From Runella rosea (lineage in GTDB: Bacteria > Bacteroidota > Bacteroidia > Cytophagales > Spirosomataceae), in the NCBI RefSeq assembly GCF_003325355.1, contig NZ_CP030850.1:4519501-4583500 (forward strand): 64,000 nucleotides of DNA, given 5' to 3'. Position 1 is the stretch's first letter. Each line of letters opens with the position of its first letter. The notes below the pieces were generated by a model, which saw nothing but the letters and a program-made list of their open reading frames with translations, was not told the DNA's origin and ran no database searches. Made by a program: the position numbers and the translations under genes. Below are positions 8,080 to 16,077 of the stretch, piece after piece.

Positions 8080-8739
8080 ATGAATTTTTTCGACATCAAC
8101 TCCGTCCTTTTTGAGGCCTGGGGATACAGAATGAGCCACCTAGAGTTTTGGGCTACCGTTACGGGTGCAGTGGCCGTTTGGCTATCAGCGCGTGAAAATG
8201 TGTGGAGTTGGATTATTGGGTTGTTGAATGTAGTGCTGGCGTTTGCGCTTTTTTACCAAATTCAGCTTTACCCCGATATGTTTTTGCAGGTTTTTTTCTT
8301 TATCACCAATCTCATCGGCTGGTGGCAATGGAAATTCCCCAAAGCCAATGAGGCCAACTCAAAAAATGAGTTAAAAATCAGTAAGTTAACCCTGCATCAA
8401 TGGCTGGTGTTGGGCGTAGGCGGGCTGGTGTGTACGTTTGCGATGGGTAGTTTTGCCAAAAATCTACACGAATTTTTTCCCGTACTGTTTAGTCAACCCA
8501 GTGCTTTTCCTTACATGGACTCGTTCACGACGGTCATGAGTATCGTGGCTACGTTTATGTTGATTCGTAAAAAAATCGAGGCGTGGTACGTGTGGTTGGT
8601 GATTGATGCCATTGCTACCTACATGTATTACCTCAAAGAAGTGAAGCTGTACGCGCTGCTGTATTTTCTGTTTTGCTTCATTGCGGCGTTTGGGGCATAT
8701 CATTGGACCAAAGAATACCGCAGCTACGATAAACGATGA
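8080..8739 (+). CDS. pnuC: nicotinamide riboside transporter PnuC
   Basis: Inner-membrane importer for nicotinamide riboside; uptake is driven by phosphorylation inside the cell. 219 residues from the ATG at 8080; an in-frame TTG 6 bases earlier is not used. The hydrophobicity pattern gives about seven membrane segments. The characteristic Trp-rich motifs are visible: ARENVWSWIIGLLNVVLAF near residue 40 and NLIGWWQWKFP near residue 85. The ATGA overlap with the next gene (nadR) shows translational coupling, and the pair makes a two-gene salvage route from nicotinamide riboside to NAD. Thiamine-type PnuT relatives exist, but the nadR coupling argues for riboside. Confidence 0.94.
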   Translation: MNFFDINSVLFEAWGYRMSHLEFWATVTGAVAVWLSARENVWSWIIGLLNVVLAFALFYQIQLYPDMFLQVFFFITNLIGWWQWKFPKANEANSKNELKISKLTLHQWLVLGVGGLVCTFAMGSFAKNLHEFFPVLFSQPSAFPYMDSFTTVMSIVATFMLIRKKIEAWYVWLVIDAIATYMYYLKEVKLYALLYFLFCFIAAFGAYHWTKEYRSYDKR

Positions 8740-9707
8740 AAAAAGGATTGGTTTTTGGGAAATTCATGCCTTTGCACAAAGGGCATTTGGCATTGATTGA
8801 GTTTGCGTTGTCGTACTGTGATAAAGTCATGGTTTCAATGAGTTTTACCCCCGACGACCCTATTCCTGCCGAGATACGCTTTGGGTGGCTACACCAAATC
8901 TTTGACCAAAATCCGCGTATTGAGCTATTTCAAGCACTGGATGATTTTCCTGATGAGGGGTTGCCTCTCACAGAAGCTACCAAAATGTGGGCGGATTTTA
9001 TTCATCAAACATTTCCTGATGTAGAGGGCGTTTTCTGTTCTGAAGCCTACGGTGTTCCATTATCTCGTCATTTGAATTGTCAGGTGGTATTGTTTGATTT
9101 AGACCGCGTTCAAGTTCATATTTCTGCCACGGCTATTCGCTCCAATCCGTATCAACATTGGGATTTTATACCGCAGCTGGTGAGGCCGTATTTTACGAAA
9201 AAAGTCTGTCTTTATGGCCCCGAAAGCGTTGGAAAAACAACGCTGACGCAGCAGTTAGCGGAATATTTTCAAACAACTTTTGCGCACGAAGTCGCTCGTG
9301 AGATGCTCACCTCCAATGAGTTTGAAATAGAAAAAATCATCGAAATTGGTGAATTACAAACTGCATTGGTCAAACAAAAAATACAGGAAGCCAATCAAGT
9401 ACTTTTCTGCGATACAGACTTGATTACGACGCAAATTTACTGCCAACAGTATTTTGGGTACGTGCCAGAAGAGTTACAAAAATTGGAGGCAGAGACTACA
9501 TATGACCTGTATTTGTTATTAAATATTGATACGCCTTGGGTGGCCGATGTACTGAGAGACTTTGGTGAGCGGCGGGCAGAAATGTTCGACCTTTTTAAGA
9601 ACGAATTAGAAAAGCGAGCGCTTCCGTATGTGTTGATTGAAGGAAATTGGGATCAACGGTTTATTGCCGCACGAAAAGAAGTGGAAAGAATGATGCGGGG
9701 CAATTAA
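8736..9707 (+). CDS. nadR: NadR-like bifunctional NMN adenylyltransferase / ribosylnicotinamide kinase
   Basis: Phosphorylates nicotinamide riboside to NMN and adenylylates NMN to NAD. 323 residues. The N-terminal nucleotidyltransferase domain shows GKFMPLHKGHLALI with the HxGH-type active site (HKGH) and ISATAIR near residue 130. The C-terminal kinase domain has the P-loop YGPESVGKTTL near residue 165 and CDTDLITTQIY as a likely Walker B/substrate segment. It lacks the N-terminal helix-turn-helix repressor domain of enterobacterial NadR, so it is enzymatic only. It starts within the pnuC stop (ATGA overlap). The riboside made available by PnuC is trapped by its kinase domain. Confidence 0.94.
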   Translation: MKKGLVFGKFMPLHKGHLALIEFALSYCDKVMVSMSFTPDDPIPAEIRFGWLHQIFDQNPRIELFQALDDFPDEGLPLTEATKMWADFIHQTFPDVEGVFCSEAYGVPLSRHLNCQVVLFDLDRVQVHISATAIRSNPYQHWDFIPQLVRPYFTKKVCLYGPESVGKTTLTQQLAEYFQTTFAHEVAREMLTSNEFEIEKIIEIGELQTALVKQKIQEANQVLFCDTDLITTQIYCQQYFGYVPEELQKLEAETTYDLYLLLNIDTPWVADVLRDFGERRAEMFDLFKNELEKRALPYVLIEGNWDQRFIAARKEVERMMRGN

Positions 9708-9775
9708 CCATTTTTGGGCTTACTTGGAGCTATAAAACTTTCTTTTGCTGAGAAGAACACTAAAAGGCATATAAT

Positions 9776-9829
9776 TGAATCTTCATATACAAAGATTTGT
9801 TATAAAAATTCTTTGTATATGAAGATTCA
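9776..9829 (+). repeat. perfect 20-bp inverted repeat over a start codon
   Basis: Left arm 9776-9795 (TGAATCTTCATATACAAAGA) and right arm 9810-9829 are exact reverse complements with a 14-base loop. The ATG of the next gene (9819) lies inside the right arm, so an mRNA hairpin would bury the initiation region. It could equally act as the 3' end of pnuC-nadR mRNA. There is no long T-run after it and no target-site duplication typical of a mobile element. Confidence 0.85.
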
Positions 9830-10241
9830 TAGATGTTTAATGCTATTTTTTACGGTTTTTATTTTCACAAAAAGCACAAGCCAAAATAAAATAGATACAG
9901 TGAATGTTGGGTTGATTATAAAAATGACTCCATTTCAGTCAATTTTTGGAACAGTAGTTTATGGGAAAATAAGGGTTTCTAGCGATAGCTTATTTTTTAA
10001 TACAACCCCTTGTAATGAACTGACAAAGAAAATATCCCCCGTTTTTCCTTGCAACGCGCATCTTATCAAGCCAATTGGGGTATCATTCAAGGAAATAAAG
10101 AAAATGAAGCGAAGGGCTTTCTTATTTTTGTTTCCTAACCGGCTGTTCATTCAGACCAAAAGCAATGTTACTTATCTTTTTATCACTTACAAAAGGCGAT
10201 TAATTAAAAGAAAATACCAAGCTTATCTGGATAGTTTGTAG
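9819..10241 (+). CDS. small secreted hypothetical protein
   Basis: 140 residues from the ATG at 9819. The start MKIHRCLMLFFTVFIFTKSTSQ is a clear signal peptide with cleavage around TSQ; longer readings from a TTG at 9714 put the signal peptide in the middle of the protein and are rejected. The mature part is basic and strand-rich (VVYGKIRVSSDSLFF), with two Cys in CNELTKKISPVFPC that could form a disulphide. The segment IGVSFKEIKKMKRRAFLFLFPNRLFIQT resembles a small PH-like or DUF domain but I do not recognise it. The start codon lies within the right arm of a 20-bp inverted repeat, which may control translation. Confidence 0.62.
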   Translation: MKIHRCLMLFFTVFIFTKSTSQNKIDTVNVGLIIKMTPFQSIFGTVVYGKIRVSSDSLFFNTTPCNELTKKISPVFPCNAHLIKPIGVSFKEIKKMKRRAFLFLFPNRLFIQTKSNVTYLFITYKRRLIKRKYQAYLDSL

Positions 10242-10285
10242 CTTTTTGGCGGCCTCATCAATCGTTCGGAGTGATTCATCAAGGG

Positions 10286-11032
10286 CTATTTGATGCGCCA
10301 TTTGGGAGAGATATTGTATCGGATCCCAATGCCAGCGGTAAAACCAGCCCCTCGCGTCACAAATTCGGCATTTTCGATGGGCTCCTGATTGTTTTTGATT
10401 GACACTTTCACGTTCGCAATACTCGTAAGACCCATGACCTGACGGGCATATACACTCAAGGTCCACCGTCTCGACATGGCCCAGTTGAAACTAGCCGCCA
10501 ACTCGGCGTTGATGGAGTGTTGGCGAAGTACTCCTACCGAGCCTGAATAAACGAGGGAGTCGGTCCAAGTATGCCCACGGGTAGTAATGACGCCGTTGAA
10601 TGTTTTCTGACTTATTTCGCCATTGGCCCAAACGTATTGCAAGCCGCCGCCTAAATGGGCTTCAAGTTTATCGTAAAAGACCCGGGCGCGCCAATTGGCC
10701 CGCAACGGAAACGACATAAATTGCAGGGGATTGGTGCCAATCGCGCGGTTGGTCTGATAGAGATAAACGAGGTTGAGCGGCAAAGAATAGATGCCCGTTT
10801 CGACCGACATATAGGGGTTAACTACTCGGCCCACTTTCATGCCATACATGGGCATAATTCCCGACCCGCCAGGGTTGTATTTGCTGAGCTCTCCCGCAAT
10901 CATGCGCGTTTGATTACTGAAAATCCCGATGTCTGTTCCGACATACCAATGCCCTCGGAATAGCTTGCTCTGACCAAATCCCGACAATGCAAACAGACAT
11001 ACCAATCCAACTATCGCGTAGCAGTGTTTCAT
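10286..11032 (-). CDS. outer-membrane beta-barrel-like hypothetical protein
   Basis: 248 residues with a signal peptide (MKHCYAIVGLVCLFALSGFGQ). The mature protein shows many alternating-hydrophobic strands ending in aromatic residues (WYVGTDIGIFSN, YMSVETGIYSLPLNLVY, LEAHLGGGLQYVWA, FTAGIGIRYNIS), typical of the eight-stranded Bacteroidetes outer-membrane proteins of the PorT/OmpW-like kind. It ends in SPKWRIK rather than a terminal aromatic residue. No enzymatic motif is visible. It lies alone on the minus strand between a convergent small secreted gene and a terminator. Function unknown. Confidence 0.75.
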   Translation of the reverse strand: MKHCYAIVGLVCLFALSGFGQSKLFRGHWYVGTDIGIFSNQTRMIAGELSKYNPGGSGIMPMYGMKVGRVVNPYMSVETGIYSLPLNLVYLYQTNRAIGTNPLQFMSFPLRANWRARVFYDKLEAHLGGGLQYVWANGEISQKTFNGVITTRGHTWTDSLVYSGSVGVLRQHSINAELAASFNWAMSRRWTLSVYARQVMGLTSIANVKVSIKNNQEPIENAEFVTRGAGFTAGIGIRYNISPKWRIK

Positions 11033-11130
11033 GGGTAGGCAGGGTTAATGACCTGAATGTGTGGCTAATATACGAAGTTTTGAAATTCGGGTTGCAAAAA
11101 AACACTGTATTATTTAGCAAAAAGCACTAA

Positions 11131-11170
11131 AAACAATGAAGGGCCGCTTTTCAGCAACCCTTCGTTGTTT
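11131..11170 (-). terminator. terminator of the 11178-11591 gene
   Basis: AAACAATGAAGGG (11131-11143) pairs with CCCTTCGTTGTTT (11158-11170) with one G-T pair. A-rich sequence before it gives a T-rich tail on the minus strand. It lies 7 bases past the stop codon. Confidence 0.65.
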
Positions 11171-11177
11171 TTAATAT

Positions 11178-11591
11178 TTAAAACCAACCGCCTCCGAGGT
11201 TGCGGAAAGGCCAGGGAATGGAGATCAAAATAAGGAGTAATGCCACCAGATAAAAGGTAAAAACTTTGCCGTGGTTCAACTTTTTCGCCTGTGCGTGGCC
11301 GATGGTAATCAGCACAATGGCTACCAACATTCCGACGATGTGCTCGACGGTGTAAAAACGATAGAATTTATCGCTCATCATGTCAAAACGCACTTTTACT
11401 CCCCAGTCTAACGCGTAGAGAATCAGCCCGATGAGCAATTGAGTATGCGTGGCAATCATGGCAAACAAATATACTTTAGAATAGGGCGCATTGGGTTGGC
11501 TGCGTTTGGTAAAAGCGGTGTAAATCGCGGCAATCAGAAGCGCAAGAACTACGTAGCGAAGGCCAGAATGGGCGCGTACAAGAATTTCCAT
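11178..11591 (-). CDS. small integral membrane protein (cytochrome b-like)
   Basis: 137 residues with four membrane segments: about 8-25, 40-62 (LFAMIATHTQLLIGLILYAL), 82-105 (HIVGMLVAIVLITIGHA) and 115-130. His residues lie in or at the ends of the segments (RAHSG, IATHTQ, VEHIVG, IGHAQAKKLNHGK), a pattern like the di-haem-binding or CopD-like four-helix proteins often labelled cytochrome b family in Bacteroidetes. Haem binding is inference; no partner oxidoreductase is nearby. ATG at 11591. The gene lies downstream of thiL on the same strand with a gap of about 50 bases. Confidence 0.72.
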   Translation of the reverse strand: MEILVRAHSGLRYVVLALLIAAIYTAFTKRSQPNAPYSKVYLFAMIATHTQLLIGLILYALDWGVKVRFDMMSDKFYRFYTVEHIVGMLVAIVLITIGHAQAKKLNHGKVFTFYLVALLLILISIPWPFRNLGGGWF

Positions 11592-11642
11592 AGTTGGTTG
11601 TTTATGTATAAATGAATAAAATGCAGTGTTTAAAAAATGAAT

Positions 11643-12683
11643 TTAGGATGGGTGATTGGTCAGGTGTTGCCAGCCTTGGGCTTTGATCGGAAAACGACTG
11701 CCACCTTTGGTTACCAGTTCCACGTTTTTCGGGTCGTTGGTCATAAATCCGGCAAAGCTGATATGGGGCGAATTCTTGATTTTCTCGTAATCTGATTGTT
11801 TAATGGTAAACAGCAATTCGTAATCTTCGCCACCGTTGAGGGCAATGGTCAATGGGCTGATTTTAAACTCATCGGCGGTCAGGAATGTATCGTCGGCGAT
11901 GGGTACATTTTCTTCAAAAACCTGTGCCCCCGTTCCCGATTGGTTACAGAGATGCAGAATCTCAGAGGCCAATCCATCCGAAATGTCAATCATCGACGTA
12001 GGTACCACACCCGCTTCGAGAAGTTCATAAACAATATCCGTCCGTGCTTCGGGCTTGAGTTGACGACCTACCAGATATGATTTATCTTCCAACTGCGGCT
12101 GCATCTCAGGGTTTTCCAAAAACTCCCGTTTTTCTCGTTCCAGCAGTTGAAGCCCCATGTAGGCCGCGCCTAAATCGCCCGTTATACAAATGATGTCGTT
12201 GGGCTGGGCACCGTTTCGGTACGAGATTTTGGTTTTATCTACGACTCCCACGGCCGTCACGGAAATCAACAGACCTGAGCGCGAAGACGTAGTGTCGCCG
12301 CCAACCAAATCTACTTTGTAGGCTTCGCAAGCGGCCTGAATACCCGCGTATAATTCGTCGATGGCTTCGACAAAAAAGCGATTGCTCAGACCAATGCTCA
12401 CCGTCACTTGACGAGGAATACCGTTCATGGCCGCGATGTCGGAGACATTGACGGCAATGGCCTTGTAGCCCAAGTGCTTGAGTGGTACATAACTAAGGTC
12501 AAAGTGGACGCCTTCTACGAGCATATCGGTCGAGACCAACAAATACTCATCAGTAGCGGTATCAATGACGGCGGCGTCGTCGCCGATGCCTTTTATGGTT
12601 TGGGGAAGCACGGGCGTAAATTGCTGATTTATACGCTCAATCAGTCCAAATTCACCCAGCGTTGCAAGTTCAGTTCTAATCAT
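11643..12683 (-). CDS. thiL: thiamine-monophosphate kinase ThiL
   Basis: Phosphorylates thiamine monophosphate to thiamine diphosphate, the last step of cofactor synthesis. 346 residues from the ATG at 12683 (MIRTELATLGEFGLIERI), which is the standard ThiL start. An in-frame extension to 12830 adds 49 unconserved residues and is rejected. Family motifs: GIGDDAAVID near residue 32, STDMLVEGVHFDL, AVNVSDIAAMNG, VGGDTTSSRSG, DISDGLASEILHL, and NGGEDYELLFT near the C-terminus. The AIR-synthase-like two-domain fold and length are normal. It is divergent from msrA (gap about 190 bases). No other thiamine genes are seen. Confidence 0.95.
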   Translation of the reverse strand: MIRTELATLGEFGLIERINQQFTPVLPQTIKGIGDDAAVIDTATDEYLLVSTDMLVEGVHFDLSYVPLKHLGYKAIAVNVSDIAAMNGIPRQVTVSIGLSNRFFVEAIDELYAGIQAACEAYKVDLVGGDTTSSRSGLLISVTAVGVVDKTKISYRNGAQPNDIICITGDLGAAYMGLQLLEREKREFLENPEMQPQLEDKSYLVGRQLKPEARTDIVYELLEAGVVPTSMIDISDGLASEILHLCNQSGTGAQVFEENVPIADDTFLTADEFKISPLTIALNGGEDYELLFTIKQSDYEKIKNSPHISFAGFMTNDPKNVELVTKGGSRFPIKAQGWQHLTNHPS

Positions 12684-12877
12684 TTTGAGGAAGATGTCGG
12701 ATGCCCGACATTTGGTGTAAAGTAATAAGTGAAAGTTTGCATTACAAAACTTTTCGGTGCAAAGTTCGTTAAAAGAATGGCTTTTCCCGTATATCCAATG
12801 AATCGTTTTTAAACCCATTAGTAACGGCAAAGCTCCGTAATCAGAACTTAATACTTACTTTTTTGTTAGAAATAAAT

Positions 12878-13531
12878 ATGAAGACAATCATCAAAAAACT
12901 CATTTTCGGCACGTTGACGTTGTCATCACTTAGCTCGTGCGGACAGTCAGCCAAAAAGATTGAACAAATGGAAGAAAAATCAAAAACCCTCACGGGGCTG
13001 GCCACAGCCACGTTTGGTACGGGGTGTTTCTGGTGTACCGAAGCGGTGTATCAGGAAATGGAAGGCGTTGAATCGGTAGTATCGGGGTATTCGGGCGGAT
13101 TTGTGGAAAACCCGACCTACGAACAAGTCTGTGGCAAAGCTACGGGCCATGCCGAGTGCGTAGAAATCAAATACGACCCCAAAAAAGTGACCTATGCCGA
13201 ACTGTTGGAGGTGTTTTTCCGGGTGCATGACCCAACCACCAAAGACCGTCAGGGCAACGACGTAGGGCCGCAGTATCGTTCGGTGATTTTCTACCACGAC
13301 GCGGAGCAAAAAGCTTTGGCCGAAAAAGCCATCAAAGAGCTCAATGCCTCAGGTGCTTTTAGCAAGCCGATTGTGACGGAAGTATCCAAAGCCGAGAAGT
13401 TTTACGTGGCCGAAGCCTATCACCAAAACTTTTTTGCCAACAACCCCAACCAAGGCTACTGCGCATTTGTCGTAGCGCCCAAAGTGGATAAGTTTAAGAA
13501 AGTGTTTAAGGAGAAGTTAAAAGCGCATTAA
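12878..13531 (+). CDS. msrA: peptide methionine sulfoxide reductase MsrA, lipoprotein form
   Basis: Reduces methionine-S-sulfoxide in damaged proteins. 217 residues from the ATG at 12878; an in-frame TTG at 12863 is less likely. The active site GTGCFWCTEAVYQ near residue 48 carries the catalytic Cys. The family segments SGYSGG, NPTYEQVC, GHAECVEI, FFRVHDPT and GNDVGPQYRS are all present. The extreme C-terminus lacks an obvious resolving Cys pair, although CAFVV has one Cys. The N-terminus MKTIIKKLIFGTLTLSSLSSCGQ is a lipoprotein signal, so the enzyme is probably anchored in the periplasm or outer membrane and repairs envelope proteins. It is followed by a strong hairpin. Confidence 0.94.
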   Translation: MKTIIKKLIFGTLTLSSLSSCGQSAKKIEQMEEKSKTLTGLATATFGTGCFWCTEAVYQEMEGVESVVSGYSGGFVENPTYEQVCGKATGHAECVEIKYDPKKVTYAELLEVFFRVHDPTTKDRQGNDVGPQYRSVIFYHDAEQKALAEKAIKELNASGAFSKPIVTEVSKAEKFYVAEAYHQNFFANNPNQGYCAFVVAPKVDKFKKVFKEKLKAH

Positions 13532-13553
13532 TTAGTCTCTCTTAACGTGATTT

Positions 13554-13585
13554 CACAAGAAGCCCGATTTGTCGGGCTTCTTGTG
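13554..13585 (+). terminator. strong hairpin after msrA
   Basis: CACAAGAAGCCCGA (13554-13567) and TCGGGCTTCTTGTG (13572-13585) form a perfect 14-bp stem with a 4-base loop, 22 bases past the msrA stop. There is no T-run after it, so termination is likely but not certain. Confidence 0.65.
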
Positions 13586-13759
13586 TGAATAACGCACCTC
13601 TTGTGATCGATATATCTCCCTATACCGCCTAAATAATGGCATAAAAGAGCAGAATATCGCAATTGCTCTCAACCGAAAAATCTCAAAACAAGTAACTTTA
13701 CGGCTTAAAAAATCGTGCAATTACGAGGTTCCGGCTTCGTCCGCAGGCGTACAAATATT

Positions 13760-13773
13760 GTCCGTTTTCGGAC
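13760..13773 (+). promoter_or_regulatory. candidate enhancer site for a sigma-54 activator
   Basis: GTCCGTTTTCGGAC is an inverted repeat of GTCCG with a 4-base spacer. Its centre is about 85 bases upstream of the start predicted from the sigma-54 promoter, the usual distance for binding of an NtrC-type activator. Confidence 0.45.
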
Positions 13774-13826
13774 GATTTTATAATACTAAAATAAATCAAT
13801 GTGTTGATTTTCAGTAATATGATAAG

Positions 13827-13843
13827 TTGGCACAACTCGTGCA
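13827..13843 (+). promoter_or_regulatory. sigma-54 (-24/-12) promoter
   Basis: TTGGCACAACTCGTGCA matches the consensus TTGGCACGnnnnTTGCA with the invariant GG and GC separated by exactly 10 bases. Transcription would start near 13853, about 33 bases before the ABC ATPase ATG. Confidence 0.7.
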
Positions 13844-13885
13844 AAATACATTACACTATCCTTAATATTACTTACCAACAGGTCC

Positions 13886-14551
13886 ATGATTCAGTTAAAA
13901 GGCATTTCAAAGCATTATCCGGCAGGTTTTGGAAAAACGTACGTATTGCGTAATATCAATTTGGGAATAAATGAGGGGGAATTTGTCTCCATTATGGGGC
14001 CGTCTGGCTCGGGAAAATCCACTTTACTCCATATTTTGGGTTTGTTGGAAGAGCCTTCGGAAGGCGAATACCTGTTTTTGGACGAAAAAGTAGATAAACT
14101 CACCGAAAAGAAGCGCACCGAATTGCACCGCCACCGCATTGGGTTTGTGTTTCAGGCTTACCATTTGATTGACGAACTAACGGTGTACGAAAACATCGAA
14201 ACGCCGCTGTTGTACAAAGGAACCTCGTCGTCGGAGCGCAAGAGTCGGGTGGCCGAATTGTTGGATCGTTTTAACATGGTTGCCAAAAAAGACTTGTTTC
14301 CCAGCCAGTTGTCGGGCGGGCAGCAGCAATTGGTAGGCATCGCGCGGGCCATCGTGCATGAGCCCAAAATCATTTTCGCCGATGAACCAACGGGAAATCT
14401 ACACTCCGAGCAAGCCAAAGAAATCATGGAATTGTTTAGAGAACTCAATCAAAAGGACAAAGTTTCCATCGTTCAGGTGACGCACTCAGAGGCCAACGCC
14501 GAATACGGAAACCGGGTTATTCGCCTCAAGGACGGTTGGGTTTCAGAATAG
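13886..14551 (+). CDS. ABC transporter ATP-binding protein (LolD/MacB type)
   Basis: 221 residues, a single nucleotide-binding domain. Walker A GPSGSGKSTLLH near residue 38, Q-loop FVFQAYHLIDEL near residue 88, signature LSGGQQQLVGIARAI near residue 142, Walker B IIFADEPTGNLH near residue 163, and the switch His in VTHSE near residue 202. The TVYENIE and EPTGNL features place it in the LolD/FtsE/MacB branch that works with FtsX-type permeases on lipoproteins, peptides or drugs at the envelope. LSGGQQQ replaces the usual LSGGEQQR, a small deviation. The next gene is a TolC-like channel and no permease lies between them. A sigma-54 promoter stands upstream. Confidence 0.93.
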   Translation: MIQLKGISKHYPAGFGKTYVLRNINLGINEGEFVSIMGPSGSGKSTLLHILGLLEEPSEGEYLFLDEKVDKLTEKKRTELHRHRIGFVFQAYHLIDELTVYENIETPLLYKGTSSSERKSRVAELLDRFNMVAKKDLFPSQLSGGQQQLVGIARAIVHEPKIIFADEPTGNLHSEQAKEIMELFRELNQKDKVSIVQVTHSEANAEYGNRVIRLKDGWVSE

Positions 14552-14580
14552 TCATTTATTTATTGTTAAAAGAATTTTTC

Positions 14581-15906
14581 ATGTTACAGGTATCTAAAAT
14601 ACGGTTTGCAGTCATTGGGATGCTGTTTTTTGCCTTGAATGCAAGTGCCCAAAAGACGTTGACCTTGCGGGAGTGCGTTGAATTATTGACAAAAAACAAC
14701 CTCACTTACCGTGAAAGCCAGTTGCAGGCACAAAGTGCAGGGGCTCAATTGCAACAAACGAGGTCGCAGCAATTGCCGCAAATCGGATTCAGCGCTGGAC
14801 AAAACCTAAACTTCGGTCGCAGTATCGACCGTTTTACCAATGCTTACATCGACCAGTTGTACAATACCAACGGGATTGGTTTAGGCTTTCAGGTTCCGTT
14901 GTTTCAAGGATTTCAAATTCAGCATCAAGTGCAGCAAGGTATTGCGCTACGCGATGCGGCCTTGAAAAATCAAGAGGCCATCCTTAACCAGCAAATCATT
15001 CGAGTGCTTCAGGCATACGTACAGGTGCTGGCCACCAAAGCTCTATACGATGCCGCGCAGCAGCAGGTGGCATCGTCGCAGCAGCAGGTAGATCGGGTAG
15101 AAAAGCAGGTAGCGGCAGGAACTGTGGGTCAAAATACATTGTACGAAATAAAGGCGCAGTTGGCCAATGATAAATTTGACGAAGTTACCGCGCGCAACAA
15201 CGAGCAGTTGGCGAAATTGACGTTGTTTCAGTTGATGAACATTCAACCCGAAAAAGACGTAGTGCTGGAGCCCATCGCCGACGCGGCCACGGCCCTGAGT
15301 GTGACTCCCGCCGCCGATGCTATCTATGAGGAAGCGTTGAAGCTGTTTCCAGAAGTGAAAAGCAGCGAGCTACGTTTGAGCAGCTTTGCGAGTCAGATTA
15401 GGGCGGTAAAAGCAAACAGCCTACCTTCGTTGAATCTTTCGGGAAATTTTGCCGCTTTTTACGCGTCTTCCAACTCAGAGCGCAGTTACTTCAAACAGTT
15501 GGATGCCACCCGCAACGGCTCACTAAGTTTAGGCCTGAATATTCCCATCATGGGGCGCTGGCAGGTTCGTCCGCGCGTAGATGTGGTCAAGGCGCAGCAA
15601 GAGCTGGCCCGCAATCAGGTAGATGGGGTGAAACAACTTTTGCGTCAGTCTATCGAACTGGCGGTGCAGCAGCTAGATGCCACCACCGACCGCTACGCCG
15701 CCGCGCAGAGTCAGGTGGAATCTTTACAGGCCAACTTTTCGGCGGCCGAAAGCCGCCTGAATGCGGGCACCATCAATGTGTTTGAATATACCCTTGCCAA
15801 AGCAAATCTGGCCCGGGCGCAGGCAAATGCCATTCGCTCACGATACGAATACGCCCTTCAGCGTCAGATAATTGAATTTTATCGGAAAGGTAAATGGGAG
15901 TTTTAG
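14581..15906 (+). CDS. TolC family outer-membrane efflux protein
   Basis: 441 residues from the ATG at 14581; a reading from 14536 overlaps the preceding gene and puts the signal peptide too far in. Signal peptide MLQVSKIRFAVIGMLFFALNASAQ. The mature part shows the duplicated TolC pattern: long helices rich in Gln, Ala and Leu (LTLRECVELLTKNNLTYRESQLQ and its counterpart from about residue 240), with paired beta segments (LNFGRSIDRFTN; GSLSLGLNIPIMGRW). The tail NVFEYTLAKANLARAQANAI is typical. It should form a trimeric channel across the outer membrane for a tripartite exporter. It lies 29 bases after the ABC ATPase gene, so it is probably co-transcribed from the sigma-54 promoter. No membrane-fusion protein or permease is nearby. 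Confidence 0.92.
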   Translation: MLQVSKIRFAVIGMLFFALNASAQKTLTLRECVELLTKNNLTYRESQLQAQSAGAQLQQTRSQQLPQIGFSAGQNLNFGRSIDRFTNAYIDQLYNTNGIGLGFQVPLFQGFQIQHQVQQGIALRDAALKNQEAILNQQIIRVLQAYVQVLATKALYDAAQQQVASSQQQVDRVEKQVAAGTVGQNTLYEIKAQLANDKFDEVTARNNEQLAKLTLFQLMNIQPEKDVVLEPIADAATALSVTPAADAIYEEALKLFPEVKSSELRLSSFASQIRAVKANSLPSLNLSGNFAAFYASSNSERSYFKQLDATRNGSLSLGLNIPIMGRWQVRPRVDVVKAQQELARNQVDGVKQLLRQSIELAVQQLDATTDRYAAAQSQVESLQANFSAAESRLNAGTINVFEYTLAKANLARAQANAIRSRYEYALQRQIIEFYRKGKWEF

Positions 15907-16077
15907 GGATGAACGGTAAATTAGTAAATAGTTAAAAGCTAGCTAATGTTTGATTATCAGTGGTTTGTAATTAACTTTTAACTTTTCGTTCCTCACAATT
16001 ATGTACTTCTAATAATCTTTCTTGATTTTTGTGGAGGTTTTAGTATCATTGATACCTTCATTCAAAATCGGTCACTT

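Larger units (their letters stand above)
13586..13885 (+). other. 300-base regulatory region before the ABC/TolC genes
   Basis: No coding frame of note. It holds an enhancer-like inverted repeat at 13760-13773 and a sigma-54-type promoter at 13827-13843 (separate entries). The remainder (13586-13750) shows nothing recognisable. Confidence 0.6.

Noticed and set aside
12684-12830. 49-residue extension of thiL
   Set aside because: The ThiL family starts at MIRTELATLGEFG-like sequence; the extension has no conserved features and runs into the divergent promoter region.
15929-15985. AGTTAAAAG / CTTTTAACT pair after the TolC gene
   Set aside because: Stem of only 9 AT bases with a loop of more than 30; too weak to be called a terminator.
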